Shown: positions 7,274-15,257, counted from the stretch's first letter. The stretch is DNA of 22,995 nucleotides from an uncultured Clostridia bacterium (GCA_949045875.1 CARPYP010000028.1:1-22995), one strand, 5' to 3'. Numbers and translations are program-made. Notes: generated by a model not told the origin, from the letters alone.

Positions 7274-8122
7274 TTAGACTTTTTCTTCTTCTTTTATAAC
7301 TTTATTTAAAACTAATCTTTCAATTATCATCAATATATTATTTACTAACCAATATAAAGCCAGTCCTAATGGTGCTACTAATGCTATTGAAATAGACATT
7401 ATAGGCATTATATACATCATATTTTTATTTGCCTGTTCCATTGGATTTGGTAATGCTTCCTCTTTTTTCTCTTCTTTACCATCTGTTATTAAGTTTTCTT
7501 TTTCCTTCTTTTTATTTATTGATGAATTCAATTTCATTGAGAAAAATGTAGTTATAACATATAAAACTGGTATTATAAATACTTTTACATCTGATGCATC
7601 TTGAATAGGAACTCCACTTAAATCTAATCCTAAAAATTTCATATTTATATAAACTTTTTCATCTTCGTTTCCTTTTTGCTTAATTATACTTATTTCAGGG
7701 TATGCATTATTTGTAGAACTCTCTTCTTCTATTTCTATTTTGTATTTTTCTATTAAACTATTATCTACTTTTTTCATATATGTTAATGGGCTTCTTACTA
7801 AATAAAATACTGAGAATAAGAGAATTATTTGTACTATAGCTCCTAAACATCCACTAAAGGGACTCATGTTTTCTCTTTTATATAATTCTATTGTTTCTTG
7901 ATTTAATTTCTCTGGATTATTTTTATATTTGTCTTGTATTTCTTTTAACTTTTGTTGTACTTTTGCTGTTTTCTTCATTGTTTTTTGTTGTTTTATTGTA
8001 ATTGGTAATAACACTAATTTTACTATTATTGAGAATACTATCATTGCTAATCCAAAATTTCCTAAGTTATTATATAAAAAATTCAAAAAATATCCAAATG
8101 TGTTTGCGAAAAAACTTATCAT
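7274..8122 (-). CDS. yidC: Membrane protein insertase YidC/Oxa1 family, 282 aa
   Basis: This protein inserts and folds integral membrane proteins, alone or with SecYEG. Hydrophobic segments lie at about residues 21-40, 93-115, 183-202 and 236-265, separated by a lysine-rich cytoplasmic hairpin (about 45-80) containing KIKQ-like and coiled-coil sequence, and an outer loop (about 116-180). LVLLPITIKQQK and the final segment APLGLALYWLVNN are typical of the Gram-positive YidC core. No lipobox or cleavable signal is visible at the N-terminus, unlike many Bacillus homologues. The groove arginine conserved in the family is Lys35 here. It lies between yidD and jag, the classical context. The start at 8122 follows AAAGGA and overlaps, as ATGA, the TGA of a four-codon upstream frame. 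Confidence 0.95.
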   Translation of the reverse strand: MISFFANTFGYFLNFLYNNLGNFGLAMIVFSIIVKLVLLPITIKQQKTMKKTAKVQQKLKEIQDKYKNNPEKLNQETIELYKRENMSPFSGCLGAIVQIILLFSVFYLVRSPLTYMKKVDNSLIEKYKIEIEEESSTNNAYPEISIIKQKGNEDEKVYINMKFLGLDLSGVPIQDASDVKVFIIPVLYVITTFFSMKLNSSINKKKEKENLITDGKEEKKEEALPNPMEQANKNMMYIMPIMSISIALVAPLGLALYWLVNNILMIIERLVLNKVIKEEEKV

Positions 8123-8170
8123 TTATTTTTCATTCCTTTCTTAAGTAACTAACATTTTACACTTTAATTG

Positions 8171-8389
8171 TTATTTTAAAGGATCATATCCTCCCTTTGA
8201 AAAAGGATTACATTTAATTATTCTTTTTGTTCCATAATATATTCCTTTTATACTACCATATTTTTGTATTGCTTGTATAGTGTATTCTGAGCATGTGGGG
8301 TAATATTTGCAATGAAATCCCATTTGACTAAATATTTTTGAAATTGTTTTTTTATATATTTTTATTAATGTTATCAATAATTTTTTCAT
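8171..8389 (-). CDS. yidD: Membrane protein insertion efficiency factor YidD, 72 aa
   Basis: YidD is a small membrane-associated protein thought to help YidC-dependent insertion. The family signature is clear: an amphipathic basic N-terminal helix (KKLLITLIKIYKKTIS), then the three-cysteine core CKYYPTCSEYTIQAI with KYG, and RIIKCNPFSKGGYDP near the end. The length is normal. It overlaps the 3' end of rnpA by 38 nt in another frame, so it is probably translated by coupling; an AAAGGA-like motif lies inside rnpA. yidC follows 48 nt downstream. Confidence 0.95.
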   Translation of the reverse strand: MKKLLITLIKIYKKTISKIFSQMGFHCKYYPTCSEYTIQAIQKYGSIKGIYYGTKRIIKCNPFSKGGYDPLK

Positions 8390-8732
8390 TTATAAGAATA
8401 CCTGTCCTTTTAAAAATATTATCAAAATCTTTTTTTATTTCATAATAGTTCGCTTCATTTGGTTTTCTTTTTTTATTCCAGACAAAAACAAAATCATATC
8501 CTTTTAATATTTTTTCTCTTATATATATCCTATAATTTTCTCTTATTAATCTTTTTATTTTATTTCTTTCTACTGCTCCAGCAATTTTCGAACTAATAGC
8601 TATACCCATTCTATTTATTTTTTTATTATTTTTTATAATAAAAAATTGAATATATTTGCCATAATAATATTGCCCTTTATTTAATACTCTTTTAAATTCA
8701 TAATTTTTTTTTAATGTGTTAAATTTTTTCAT
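8352..8732 (-). CDS. rnpA: Ribonuclease P protein component, 126 aa
   Basis: This is the small basic protein cofactor of RNase P, which helps the catalytic RNA bind and mature the 5' ends of tRNAs. It has the expected early LKKNYEFKRVLNKG segment and the diagnostic arginine-rich helix GAVERNKIKRLIRENYR (the RNR motif region, about residues 52-68). GYDFVFVWNKK follows, then a hydrophobic C-terminal helix. It sits between rpmH and yidD as in most bacteria. The RNA partner gene rnpB is not in the window. The gap of 91 nt after rpmH contains a hairpin that might tune expression. Confidence 0.95.
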   Translation of the reverse strand: MKKFNTLKKNYEFKRVLNKGQYYYGKYIQFFIIKNNKKINRMGIAISSKIAGAVERNKIKRLIRENYRIYIREKILKGYDFVFVWNKKRKPNEANYYEIKKDFDNIFKRTGILINEKIIDNINKNI

Positions 8733-8787
8733 TTATTTTCTCTACTTTTTTATAAACTTTTATGTACAATTAAACATTATAAATATA

Positions 8788-8815
8788 AGGACCGCTCTAA
8801 TATTTCTGCAGTCCT
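8788..8815 (-). other. Hairpin in the rpmH-rnpA intergenic region
   Basis: AGGACCGC (8788-8795) and GCAGTCCT (8808-8815) can pair with one mismatch around a 12-nt AT loop. No clean T-tract follows on the minus strand (TATATTTAT), so it is more likely a partial attenuator or mRNA-processing/stability element than a full terminator. It would lower rnpA relative to rpmH. Confidence 0.4.
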
Positions 8816-8823
8816 CTCTATAT

Positions 8824-8958
8824 TTAAGCAGTTAGTTTTTTTCTTCCTTTTGTTCTTCTTGATTTTAATATATTTCTTCCTGATCTTGTACTCATTCTTT
8901 TTAAAAATCCATGTTCTTTGCTTCTTTGTATTTTTTTTGGTTGATATGTTCTTTTCAT
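8824..8958 (-). CDS. rpmH: 50S ribosomal protein L34 (44 aa)
   Basis: This short gene was read directly from the minus strand. It starts MKRTYQPKKIQRSKEHGF, continues LKRMSTRSGRNILKSRR and ends TKGRKKLTA, the standard 44-residue L34 sequence pattern of a very basic protein of the large subunit. GGAGGTG lies about 6 nt before the ATG at 8958. It heads the rpmH-rnpA-yidD-yidC-jag operon behind a perfect promoter. Confidence 0.98.
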   Translation of the reverse strand: MKRTYQPKKIQRSKEHGFLKRMSTRSGRNILKSRRTKGRKKLTA

Positions 8959-9048
8959 TATTGCACCTCCTATTTTTTATGTTATATACTACATCGAGTA
9001 TTTTTCAACTCTTATTGCAATTTTTATTTTTATAAATTTAGCATTGAA

Positions 9049-9077
9049 ATTATATATTAATTTTCTTAGTTTGTCAA
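9049..9077 (-). promoter_or_regulatory. Consensus promoter of the rpmH operon
   Basis: On the minus strand TTGACA (9077-9072), a 17-nt spacer and TATAAT (9054-9049) make a perfect sigma-A promoter. It fires away from dnaA; the leader to rpmH is about 85 nt. Confidence 0.85.
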
Positions 9078-9100
9078 TGCCTTTTCTTTATTTTTTAAAG

Positions 9101-9130
9101 TTATCCACATTTTTTATTATTTTTTCCACA
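9101..9130 (+). promoter_or_regulatory. DnaA boxes upstream of dnaA (first origin sub-region)
   Basis: TTATCCACA, the consensus DnaA box, lies at 9101-9109 and the variant TTTTCCACA at 9122-9130. The second ends 6 nt before the -35 box of dnaA, so DnaA bound here could repress its own promoter, as known in Bacillus and E. coli. With the cluster after dnaA it gives a bipartite origin layout. Confidence 0.75.
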
Positions 9131-9136
9131 TTTTTA

Positions 9137-9166
9137 TTGACTTTTATTTCTGTTTTTTGATATTAT
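9137..9166 (+). promoter_or_regulatory. Promoter of dnaA
   Basis: TTGACT (9137-9142), an 18-nt spacer and TATTAT (9161-9166). The predicted start near 9173 lies after the long upstream reading frame begins, which supports the dnaA start at 9205. Confidence 0.65.
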
Positions 9167-9204
9167 ATGTAATATTTCTACAAAAAATGAAGGGGACGAA
9201 AATA

Positions 9205-10542
9205 ATGGCTCAAGATTTGAATGAACTTTTAAATAACGTAAAACTTTTGATGAGTGACGCAATTAGTGGTATATCTTATCAAACTTGGATAGAACCTTTA
9301 GAGATATCTAGTATGAATGATGATACTATTGTATTAGTTGCACCATCATCATTTCATATAGACCAAGTTAGAAGATATATCGATCCTGTTGATAATGCTT
9401 TTAAATTTTTAACTCATAAAGGTCATAAAATTACTTTTGTTACTCAAGAAGAATTAGAAAAAGGAAATTCTACTAATATATATAATGTGGGTGAGATTAT
9501 AACTCCTGTAAATTCTAATCTTAATCCCAAATATACTTTTGAATCTTTTGTTATAGGTGATAATAATAGATTTGCTCATGCTGCTGCTTTTGCTGTATCT
9601 GAAGCACCTGGTACTTCTTATAATCCATTATTTATTCATGGGGGAGTAGGTATTGGTAAAACTCATCTTATGCATGCAATAGGTCATGAAATATTAGCAA
9701 GAAATTCTGATAAAAGAGTTGTTTACGTTACTTCTGAAAAATTTACTAATGAATTTATTAATAGTATAAAAGATAATAAAAATGAACAATTCAGACAAAA
9801 ATACAGAAATATAGACGTTTTATTAATTGATGATATTCAATTTATTGCCGGAAAAGAAGGTATACAAGAGGAGTTTTTCCATACTTTTAATACTATTTAT
9901 GAAAATAAAGGTCAAATTGTAATTACTAGTGATAAACCTCCTAAAGATATTAATCCATTAAGTGAACGTCTAAAATCTAGGTTTGATTGGGGATTATTGG
10001 TTGATATTTCTGCTGCTAATTATGAAACTCGTTTGGCTATTTTAAGAAAAAAAGTTCAATTAGAAAATATTGTTATTGATGATATAATTCTTTCTAATAT
10101 TGCTACTAAAGTTGACTCAAACATTAGGGAACTGGAGGGTACATTAAATAAGATAGTAGCTCAGGCATCTTTAACTCATAGTCCTATAACTTTTGAATTA
10201 GCCGAAAAAGCAATTAATGATGTTATTTCTCAAAGAGAAAAAATTGTTTCTTCTAATTACATAAAAGAAACTGTTTCTAAATATTTTAATATTTCAGTAA
10301 AAGATTTAGATAGTTCTAAACGTTCTAGTGATTTAGCTTATCCTAGACAAATTGCAATGTATTTATGTAGAGAAATTGCTGATATTCCTTATAAAAAAAT
10401 AGGGGATGACTTTGGTAAAAGAGACCATTCAACAGTTATGCATGCTTGTGATAAAATATCTAATGATATAAAGAAAAAAGATGAAACTAGGTTGATTGTG
10501 GAAAGTGTGAAAAACATTATTTTAAATCCAAACCAAACTTAA
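9205..10542 (+). CDS. dnaA: Chromosomal replication initiator DnaA, 445 aa
   Basis: DnaA binds DnaA boxes at oriC, opens the DNA and loads the helicase. Domain I begins at MAQDLNELLNNVKLLMS with the WIEPLE tract. A short variable domain II follows. Domain III is an AAA+ ATPase starting at NPKYTFESFVIG, with Walker A GGVGIGKTH (from residue 146), Walker B LLIDDIQF (Asp209-Asp210) and the LKSRFDWG arginine-finger region. Domain IV ends with the box-recognition motif GKRDHSTVMHA. The ATG at 9205 is chosen because GAAGGGGA lies 8 nt upstream and homology starts there; an in-frame ATG at 9157 would precede the predicted transcription start. The length is typical for the family. It is flanked by DnaA boxes on both sides. 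Confidence 0.98.
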   Translation: MAQDLNELLNNVKLLMSDAISGISYQTWIEPLEISSMNDDTIVLVAPSSFHIDQVRRYIDPVDNAFKFLTHKGHKITFVTQEELEKGNSTNIYNVGEIITPVNSNLNPKYTFESFVIGDNNRFAHAAAFAVSEAPGTSYNPLFIHGGVGIGKTHLMHAIGHEILARNSDKRVVYVTSEKFTNEFINSIKDNKNEQFRQKYRNIDVLLIDDIQFIAGKEGIQEEFFHTFNTIYENKGQIVITSDKPPKDINPLSERLKSRFDWGLLVDISAANYETRLAILRKKVQLENIVIDDIILSNIATKVDSNIRELEGTLNKIVAQASLTHSPITFELAEKAINDVISQREKIVSSNYIKETVSKYFNISVKDLDSSKRSSDLAYPRQIAMYLCREIADIPYKKIGDDFGKRDHSTVMHACDKISNDIKKKDETRLIVESVKNIILNPNQT

Positions 10543-10649
10543 AGTTAGTTTTGATAATATTTATAATGTATTTATTAAAAATATATGTTTTCAAAAATTA
10601 TGTTTTATTATATTGTTATTTTATTTAGCATTATTAATATTTATAAAGG

Positions 10650-10815
10650 TTATACACATTCAATTGTGAATAACTTGTTGATAACATGTTCATAATTATT
10701 TATTCACATTCAAAATTGGAAACTGTGGAAAATATTATAAGTTATCCACCTAGTTATCAACATTAATAGTACTTAGGGAAGTAATAGTTTTAGGTGCTTT
10801 TCCACATTTTCCACA
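10650..10815 (+). promoter_or_regulatory. oriC DnaA-box cluster between dnaA and dnaN
   Basis: The 329-nt gene-free interval after dnaA holds about ten 9-mers close to TTATCCACA. Forward: 10650 (TTATACACA), 10700 (TTATTCACA), 10742 (TTATCCACC), 10754 (TTATCAACA), 10798 and 10807 (both TTTTCCACA, back to back). Reverse: 10665-10673, 10676-10684, 10687-10695 and 10724-10732. The strand switch of gene direction around dnaA also places the replication origin here. Confidence 0.9.
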
Positions 10816-10857
10816 GACCTACTACTACTACTACTAAAAATATTTATTTTATATAAA
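10816..10857 (+). promoter_or_regulatory. DnaA-trio tract and AT-rich unwinding region
   Basis: Right after two tandem DnaA boxes come a GC-rich spacer GACC (10816-10819), five TAC repeats (10820-10834), a TAA, and a pure A/T run to about 10857. This box, spacer and trinucleotide order matches the DnaA-trio basal unwinding element described in Bacillus subtilis, where DnaA oligomerises on one strand. The dnaN ribosome binding site follows at once. Confidence 0.8.
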
Positions 10858-10871
10858 GGAGTTTGAAAAAA

Positions 10872-11990
10872 ATGAAATTTGTTTGTGAAAAAGAAAAATT
10901 AATCAAAGCAATTAATTCCGTAGTGAAAGGAGTATCTTCTAGAACTACTATGCCTATATTAGAAGGAATTCTTATTCAAACTAATAATCAAGAGATAAAG
11001 TTAACTACCTATGATTTAGAATTAGGTATAGAATATATAATTGAATGTAATGTGGCAGAACAAGGTAATACAGTTGTAAATGCTACTATGTTTAGTGAAA
11101 TTATTAGAAGATTACCAGATTCAGATATAAGTATAACATTAAATGAAAAGGATTTACTAGTTATAGAATGTGAAGGTTGTTTATATAAACTATCAACTAT
11201 GAATCCTTTAGAGTTTCCAGAATTACCTGCTATAGATATAGAAAATTCTGTAGAATTAGATCAAAATACATTGAAAAATATGATAAGAAAAACTATATTT
11301 GCAGTTAGTGTAGAAGAAAATAGACCTATTTTTACAGGATGTTTATTTGAAATACAAAATAATAAAATAAATGTAGTTGCAGTTGATGGTTTTAGATTAG
11401 GTTTTAAAAGTAATTATTTAGAAAGCAGTTCTAATAATTTTAATGCTGTAATTCCTGGTAAGACATTAAATGAAGTTAATAAGATTATTTCAGATTCTTT
11501 TGATAAGATAAAAATGAGTATATCTAAAAATCAAGCATTATTTGAAATGGAAAATTGTAAAATAGTAACAAGATTATTAGATGGAGAATTCTTAAAATAT
11601 GATAATGTAATTCCTAAAACATGGGAAACGAGAATAAGAGTAAACAAAAAAGATTTACAAGAGTGTTTTGAAAGAATAAGTTTAATTTCTATGTCATCTA
11701 TAGAAAAAGAAAGAAAATATCCTGTAAAAGTTTCAATAGAGATAGGAAAAACAATTATTTCTTGTACAAATCAAGCAGGTGACGCAAAAGAGGAAATATT
11801 AGTTTCTACAGAGGGAAAAAATGTTGAAGCTGGATTTAATCCAAAGTATTTCTTAGATGCATTAAAGGTAATTGATGATGAGGAAATATTCGTAGATTTT
11901 GGCAGTAGCATTTCACCATGCATTATAAGACCAGTTAATGAAGATGGTTCGTATATATATATGATATTACCTATAAAAATACAAGATTAG
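10872..11990 (+). CDS. dnaN: DNA polymerase III sliding clamp (beta subunit), 372 aa
   Basis: This ring-shaped dimer tethers DNA polymerase to DNA. The protein starts MKFVCEKEKLIKAINSVVKG and shows the family landmarks: TTMPILEGILI, a first-domain LSTMNPLEFPELP, the second-domain NRPIFTGCLFE with AVDGFRLG, and a C-terminal YIYMILPIKI in place of the usual YVVMPMR-like tail. Three similar clamp domains of about 120 residues fit the length. The ATG at 10872 is chosen with AAAGGAG about 10 nt upstream; the TTG at 10863 is only 1 nt from it. It starts right after the origin unwinding tract and is followed by recF after 18 nt, probably as one operon. Confidence 0.97.
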   Translation: MKFVCEKEKLIKAINSVVKGVSSRTTMPILEGILIQTNNQEIKLTTYDLELGIEYIIECNVAEQGNTVVNATMFSEIIRRLPDSDISITLNEKDLLVIECEGCLYKLSTMNPLEFPELPAIDIENSVELDQNTLKNMIRKTIFAVSVEENRPIFTGCLFEIQNNKINVVAVDGFRLGFKSNYLESSSNNFNAVIPGKTLNEVNKIISDSFDKIKMSISKNQALFEMENCKIVTRLLDGEFLKYDNVIPKTWETRIRVNKKDLQECFERISLISMSSIEKERKYPVKVSIEIGKTIISCTNQAGDAKEEILVSTEGKNVEAGFNPKYFLDALKVIDDEEIFVDFGSSISPCIIRPVNEDGSYIYMILPIKIQD

Positions 11991-12008
11991 GAAAAAAGGA
12001 ATAAAAAA

Positions 12009-13082
12009 ATGTACATAAAAAAATTATTGTTAACTGATTTCAGAAATTATAATAAACAAGAAATACAATTAAGCAAAGGTATAAATATATTTTATGGAGA
12101 CAACGCACAAGGTAAAACTAATATAATAGAAGCTATATATTTATCTAGTATAGGTAAATCATTTAGAGCTAAAAAAGATATTGAATTAGTAAATATACAA
12201 AGTCAAAAATTTGCAATAATAGAAACAGAATTTGAAAAGAGAGATAGAGAAGGGAAAATAAAATTAGAAATTAAGGATAAAAAAAATATATATATTAATG
12301 AAATAAAAGCAAAAAAAATAAGTGAAATTTTAGGAAATGTAAATATAGTCCTATTTAGTCCTGATGATATAAACCTTTTTAAAGGAGGACCTTCAAAAAG
12401 AAGAAAAGTTTTGGACATAATGATTAGTCAACTAAGACCTGCTTATATATATAATTTAAATTTATATTTAAAAACTATAGAACAAAGAAACAATTATCTA
12501 AGATTAATAAAATATGAAAATAAGTCTGAAGACTTATTAGATATATGGGATGAAAAATTAGCAGAATATTCTGAAAAAATATATAAATATAGATATGAAT
12601 TTATGGAAAAAATAAAAGAAAAAATAGTAGATATTCATAAAAATATAACAAAAGACAATGAAATAATAGAAATAAAATACATTTCTGATTTTACAAATAA
12701 GAAAGAGTTTTTAGAAAAATTAAAAAAAGATAGAAAAAATGATATTTCAAGAGGGTATACAATCAGAGGAATTCATAGAGATGATTTTATAATAAATTTA
12801 AATGAAAAACCTTTAAGTATTTTTGGTTCTCAGGGGCAACATAGAACAGTTTTATTATCTTTAAAAATTACAGAATTGAATATAATATATGATGAAATAA
12901 ATGAATATCCTATATTATTATTAGATGATTTTATGTCAGAATTAGATAGTAAAAGAAGAGAAAATCTAATAGAAAATATAGAAGATATACAAGTAATTAT
13001 AACATGTACAGAAAAATTAAAATTGAAAGAAAAAAAATCAAAAATATTTTTTGTAGATAAAGGTAATATATATGTAAAATAA
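12009..13082 (+). CDS. recF: DNA replication/repair protein RecF, 357 aa
   Basis: RecF is an ABC-type ATPase that helps load RecA at gaps together with RecO and RecR. The order of motifs is standard: LLLTDFRNY at the N-terminus, Walker A GDNAQGKTN (Gly30-Thr37), NIVLFSPDDINLFKGGPSKRR, an ABC signature region FGSQGQHRTVLLSLK, and Walker B LLLDDFMSELD near the C-terminus. The length fits the family (about 360-370). It follows dnaN directly; the small S4-domain gene commonly found between them in Firmicutes is missing. A long AT palindrome just after the stop probably ends the dnaN-recF transcript. Confidence 0.97.
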   Translation: MYIKKLLLTDFRNYNKQEIQLSKGINIFYGDNAQGKTNIIEAIYLSSIGKSFRAKKDIELVNIQSQKFAIIETEFEKRDREGKIKLEIKDKKNIYINEIKAKKISEILGNVNIVLFSPDDINLFKGGPSKRRKVLDIMISQLRPAYIYNLNLYLKTIEQRNNYLRLIKYENKSEDLLDIWDEKLAEYSEKIYKYRYEFMEKIKEKIVDIHKNITKDNEIIEIKYISDFTNKKEFLEKLKKDRKNDISRGYTIRGIHRDDFIINLNEKPLSIFGSQGQHRTVLLSLKITELNIIYDEINEYPILLLDDFMSELDSKRRENLIENIEDIQVIITCTEKLKLKEKKSKIFFVDKGNIYVK

Positions 13083-13084
13083 TT

Positions 13085-13126
13085 AAAATTAAAAAAATCA
13101 AAAAAAATATTGATTTTTTTAATTTT
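13085..13126 (+). terminator. AT-rich palindromic terminator after recF
   Basis: A perfect 16-bp stem joins 13085-13100 to 13111-13126 around a 10-nt loop; the right arm itself ends in a T-rich run. Stem pairs are almost all A-T, so its strength is uncertain, but the position 3 nt after the recF stop fits termination. Confidence 0.6.
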
Positions 13127-13193
13127 TTAATATAAGATGTAGGAGTGGTAAAAACTAGAAAAAATAAAATTTATTATTATTTTATATTTTTGC

Positions 13194-13238
13194 GAGCTTA
13201 CTATGTAAAATTTGCAAAGTAAATTTTACTAGATGCTC
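13194..13238 (+). other. Palindrome in the gyrB 5' region
   Basis: GTAAAATTT (13205-13213) and AAATTTTAC (13221-13229) form a perfect 9-bp stem with a 7-nt loop. GAGC (13194) and GCTC (13235) can close an outer stem. No T-tract follows. It lies about 45 nt before gyrB and may be an mRNA leader structure or a DNA operator. I found no clear gyrB promoter in the surrounding 150 nt. Confidence 0.45.
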
Positions 13239-13284
13239 ATTCAAAATAACATGAAAGACAATTATGTCGAAAGGAATGAAAAAA

Positions 13285-15213
13285 ATGGAAAAATTCGAAC
13301 ATGAATACAATGCAGAACAAATACAAGTTTTAGATGGATTAGAACATGTAAGAAAAAGACCAGGTATGTATATAGGAAGTGTGTCTGTTAGAGGATTACA
13401 TCATTGTGTATATGAAATAGTTGATAATGCTGTAGATGAAGCATTAGCTGGATATTGCAAAGAGATATATATTACTATAGAACCTGAAAATATTATTTGC
13501 GTAGAAGATGATGGTAGAGGAATTCCAGTTGATATACATCAAAAAACAAAAATTTCTGCTGCCGAAACAGTTTACACCCAATTGAATGCAGGAGGAAAAT
13601 TCGGTGGAGATAGTGGATATAAAGTATCAGGAGGATTACATGGAGTTGGTGCTTCTGTTGTTAATGCTTTATCAGAATGGACAGAAGTAACAATAGAAAG
13701 AGATGGTGGCGTTTTCCAGATGAAATTTGAAAGAGGAAAAACAGTAGAATCTCTAAAGAAAATAGGAAATTCTGATAAAACAGGTACAAAAGTTAGATTT
13801 TTAGCAGATAATACAATTTTTGAAACACTTGAATATGAATACGATGTATTAGAAAAAAGGTTTAGAGAAATGGCATTTCTAACAAAAGGATTAAAAATAA
13901 CGATTGAAGATAAAAGAGAAGGAAAAGAACAAAAAGCAGAATTCTGTTTTGAAGGTGGATTGAATTCATTTGTAGAATATTTAAATCAAAATAAAGATAA
14001 AATAAATCAATTACCAATATATATAGAAAAAGAAGGAGAAGTTCCATTAGAGGTAGCTATTCAATATACAACAGCATATTCAGAAAATATTTATACTTTT
14101 GTAAATAATATTAATACAATAGAAGGTGGAACACACTTAGAAGGTTTTAAAAGAGCAGTAACAAAAGCTTTTAATGATTATGCTAGAAATCATGGTATTT
14201 TAAAAGAAAAAGATACAAATCTTCAAGGAGAAGACATTCGTGAAGGTATGACTGCTGTTATTTCTGTAAAAGTAAAAGAACCTCAATTCGAAGGACAAAC
14301 TAAAACAAAATTAGGAAATAGCAATGTTACTGGAATTGTTGCAAATGCAGTAACAGAAGCATTATCTAACTTTTTAGAAGAAAACCCTAATGTTGCAAAA
14401 GCAGTATTAGAAAAATGTATTAGTGCAGCTAGAGCAAGGGAAGCAGCAAGAAAAGCAAGAGAACTAGTAAGAAAGAAAAATGCATTAGAAGGTTCTACAT
14501 TACCAGGAAAACTAGCAGACTGTAGTAGTAAAAATCCAGAAGAATGTGAAGTATTCATAGTCGAAGGAGATTCAGCAGGAGGAAGTGCTAAACAAGGGAG
14601 AGAAAGAAGTTTTCAAGCAATTTTACCACTTTGGGGAAAAATGCTAAATGTAGAAAAATCAAGAGCTGATAAAATATACGGAAATGATAAATTGCAACCA
14701 GTTATTCTAGCAGTTGGAGCTGGAATAGGAGCAGATTTTGACATAACAAAAATCAGATATGGAAAAGTCATAATAATGGCTGATGCGGATGTCGATGGAG
14801 CACACATTAGAACACTATTATTAACATTTTTCTTTAGATATATGAGACCACTAATAGAAAATGGAAATGTATATCTTGCACAACCACCATTGTATAAAAT
14901 ATCAAAAAAAGGAATGGAAGACATATATTGTTACACTGATGAAGACATGGAAAATGCGTACAAAGAATTAGAAGAAAAAGGAATTACAAGAGAACAATTA
15001 GGACTACAAAGATATAAAGGACTAGGAGAAATGAACCCAGACCAATTATGGGAAACAACAATGGATCCAGCAAGAAGAATACTAATAAAAGTAACGATGG
15101 AAGACGCAATGAAAGCAGACCAAATATTTACCCTACTAATGGGTGATGAAATAGAACCAAGAAGAGAATTCATCGTAAAAAATTCTAAGTTTGTTAAGAA
15201 TTTGGATATATAA
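13285..15213 (+). CDS. gyrB: DNA gyrase subunit B, 642 aa
   Basis: GyrB is the ATPase half of DNA gyrase, which introduces negative supercoils. It begins MEKFEHEYNAEQIQVLDGLE and VRKRPGMYIGS, with the GHKL ATPase motifs EIVDNAVDEALAG, VEDDGRGIPVDIH and GGLHGVGASVVNALS. The transducer domain follows, and then the TOPRIM domain with EGDSAGGSA (Glu427) and the metal-binding DADVDG (Asp500, Asp502, Asp504). It ends with LQRYKGLGEMNPDQLWETTMDP, the usual C-terminus; there is no Gram-negative insert. The ATG at 13285 follows AAAGGA by 8 nt; upstream in-frame ATGs at 13264 and 13276 are less suitable. It ends at a strong terminator, so it is transcriptionally separate from gyrA, which lies 4.4 kb away. 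Confidence 0.98.
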   Translation: MEKFEHEYNAEQIQVLDGLEHVRKRPGMYIGSVSVRGLHHCVYEIVDNAVDEALAGYCKEIYITIEPENIICVEDDGRGIPVDIHQKTKISAAETVYTQLNAGGKFGGDSGYKVSGGLHGVGASVVNALSEWTEVTIERDGGVFQMKFERGKTVESLKKIGNSDKTGTKVRFLADNTIFETLEYEYDVLEKRFREMAFLTKGLKITIEDKREGKEQKAEFCFEGGLNSFVEYLNQNKDKINQLPIYIEKEGEVPLEVAIQYTTAYSENIYTFVNNINTIEGGTHLEGFKRAVTKAFNDYARNHGILKEKDTNLQGEDIREGMTAVISVKVKEPQFEGQTKTKLGNSNVTGIVANAVTEALSNFLEENPNVAKAVLEKCISAARAREAARKARELVRKKNALEGSTLPGKLADCSSKNPEECEVFIVEGDSAGGSAKQGRERSFQAILPLWGKMLNVEKSRADKIYGNDKLQPVILAVGAGIGADFDITKIRYGKVIIMADADVDGAHIRTLLLTFFFRYMRPLIENGNVYLAQPPLYKISKKGMEDIYCYTDEDMENAYKELEEKGITREQLGLQRYKGLGEMNPDQLWETTMDPARRILIKVTMEDAMKADQIFTLLMGDEIEPRREFIVKNSKFVKNLDI

Positions 15214-15257
15214 AAAAAAAGCAGGTCCCGATTAGTCGGGACCTGCGTGCGTTTTTT
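15213..15257. terminator. Bidirectional terminator between gyrB and a convergent small gene
   Basis: An 11-bp GC-rich stem GCAGGTCCCGA/TCGGGACCTGC (15221-15231 with 15236-15246) has a TTAG loop. On the plus strand GTGCG and then six to seven T residues follow; on the minus strand nine T residues follow immediately. It therefore ends both gyrB (+) and the convergent 67-aa gene (-), more efficiently for the latter. Confidence 0.93.

Noticed and set aside
9157..9204. Longer DnaA start with 16 extra residues
   Set aside because: It would begin before the predicted transcription start, has no ribosome binding site, and the extra residues do not fit DnaA domain I.
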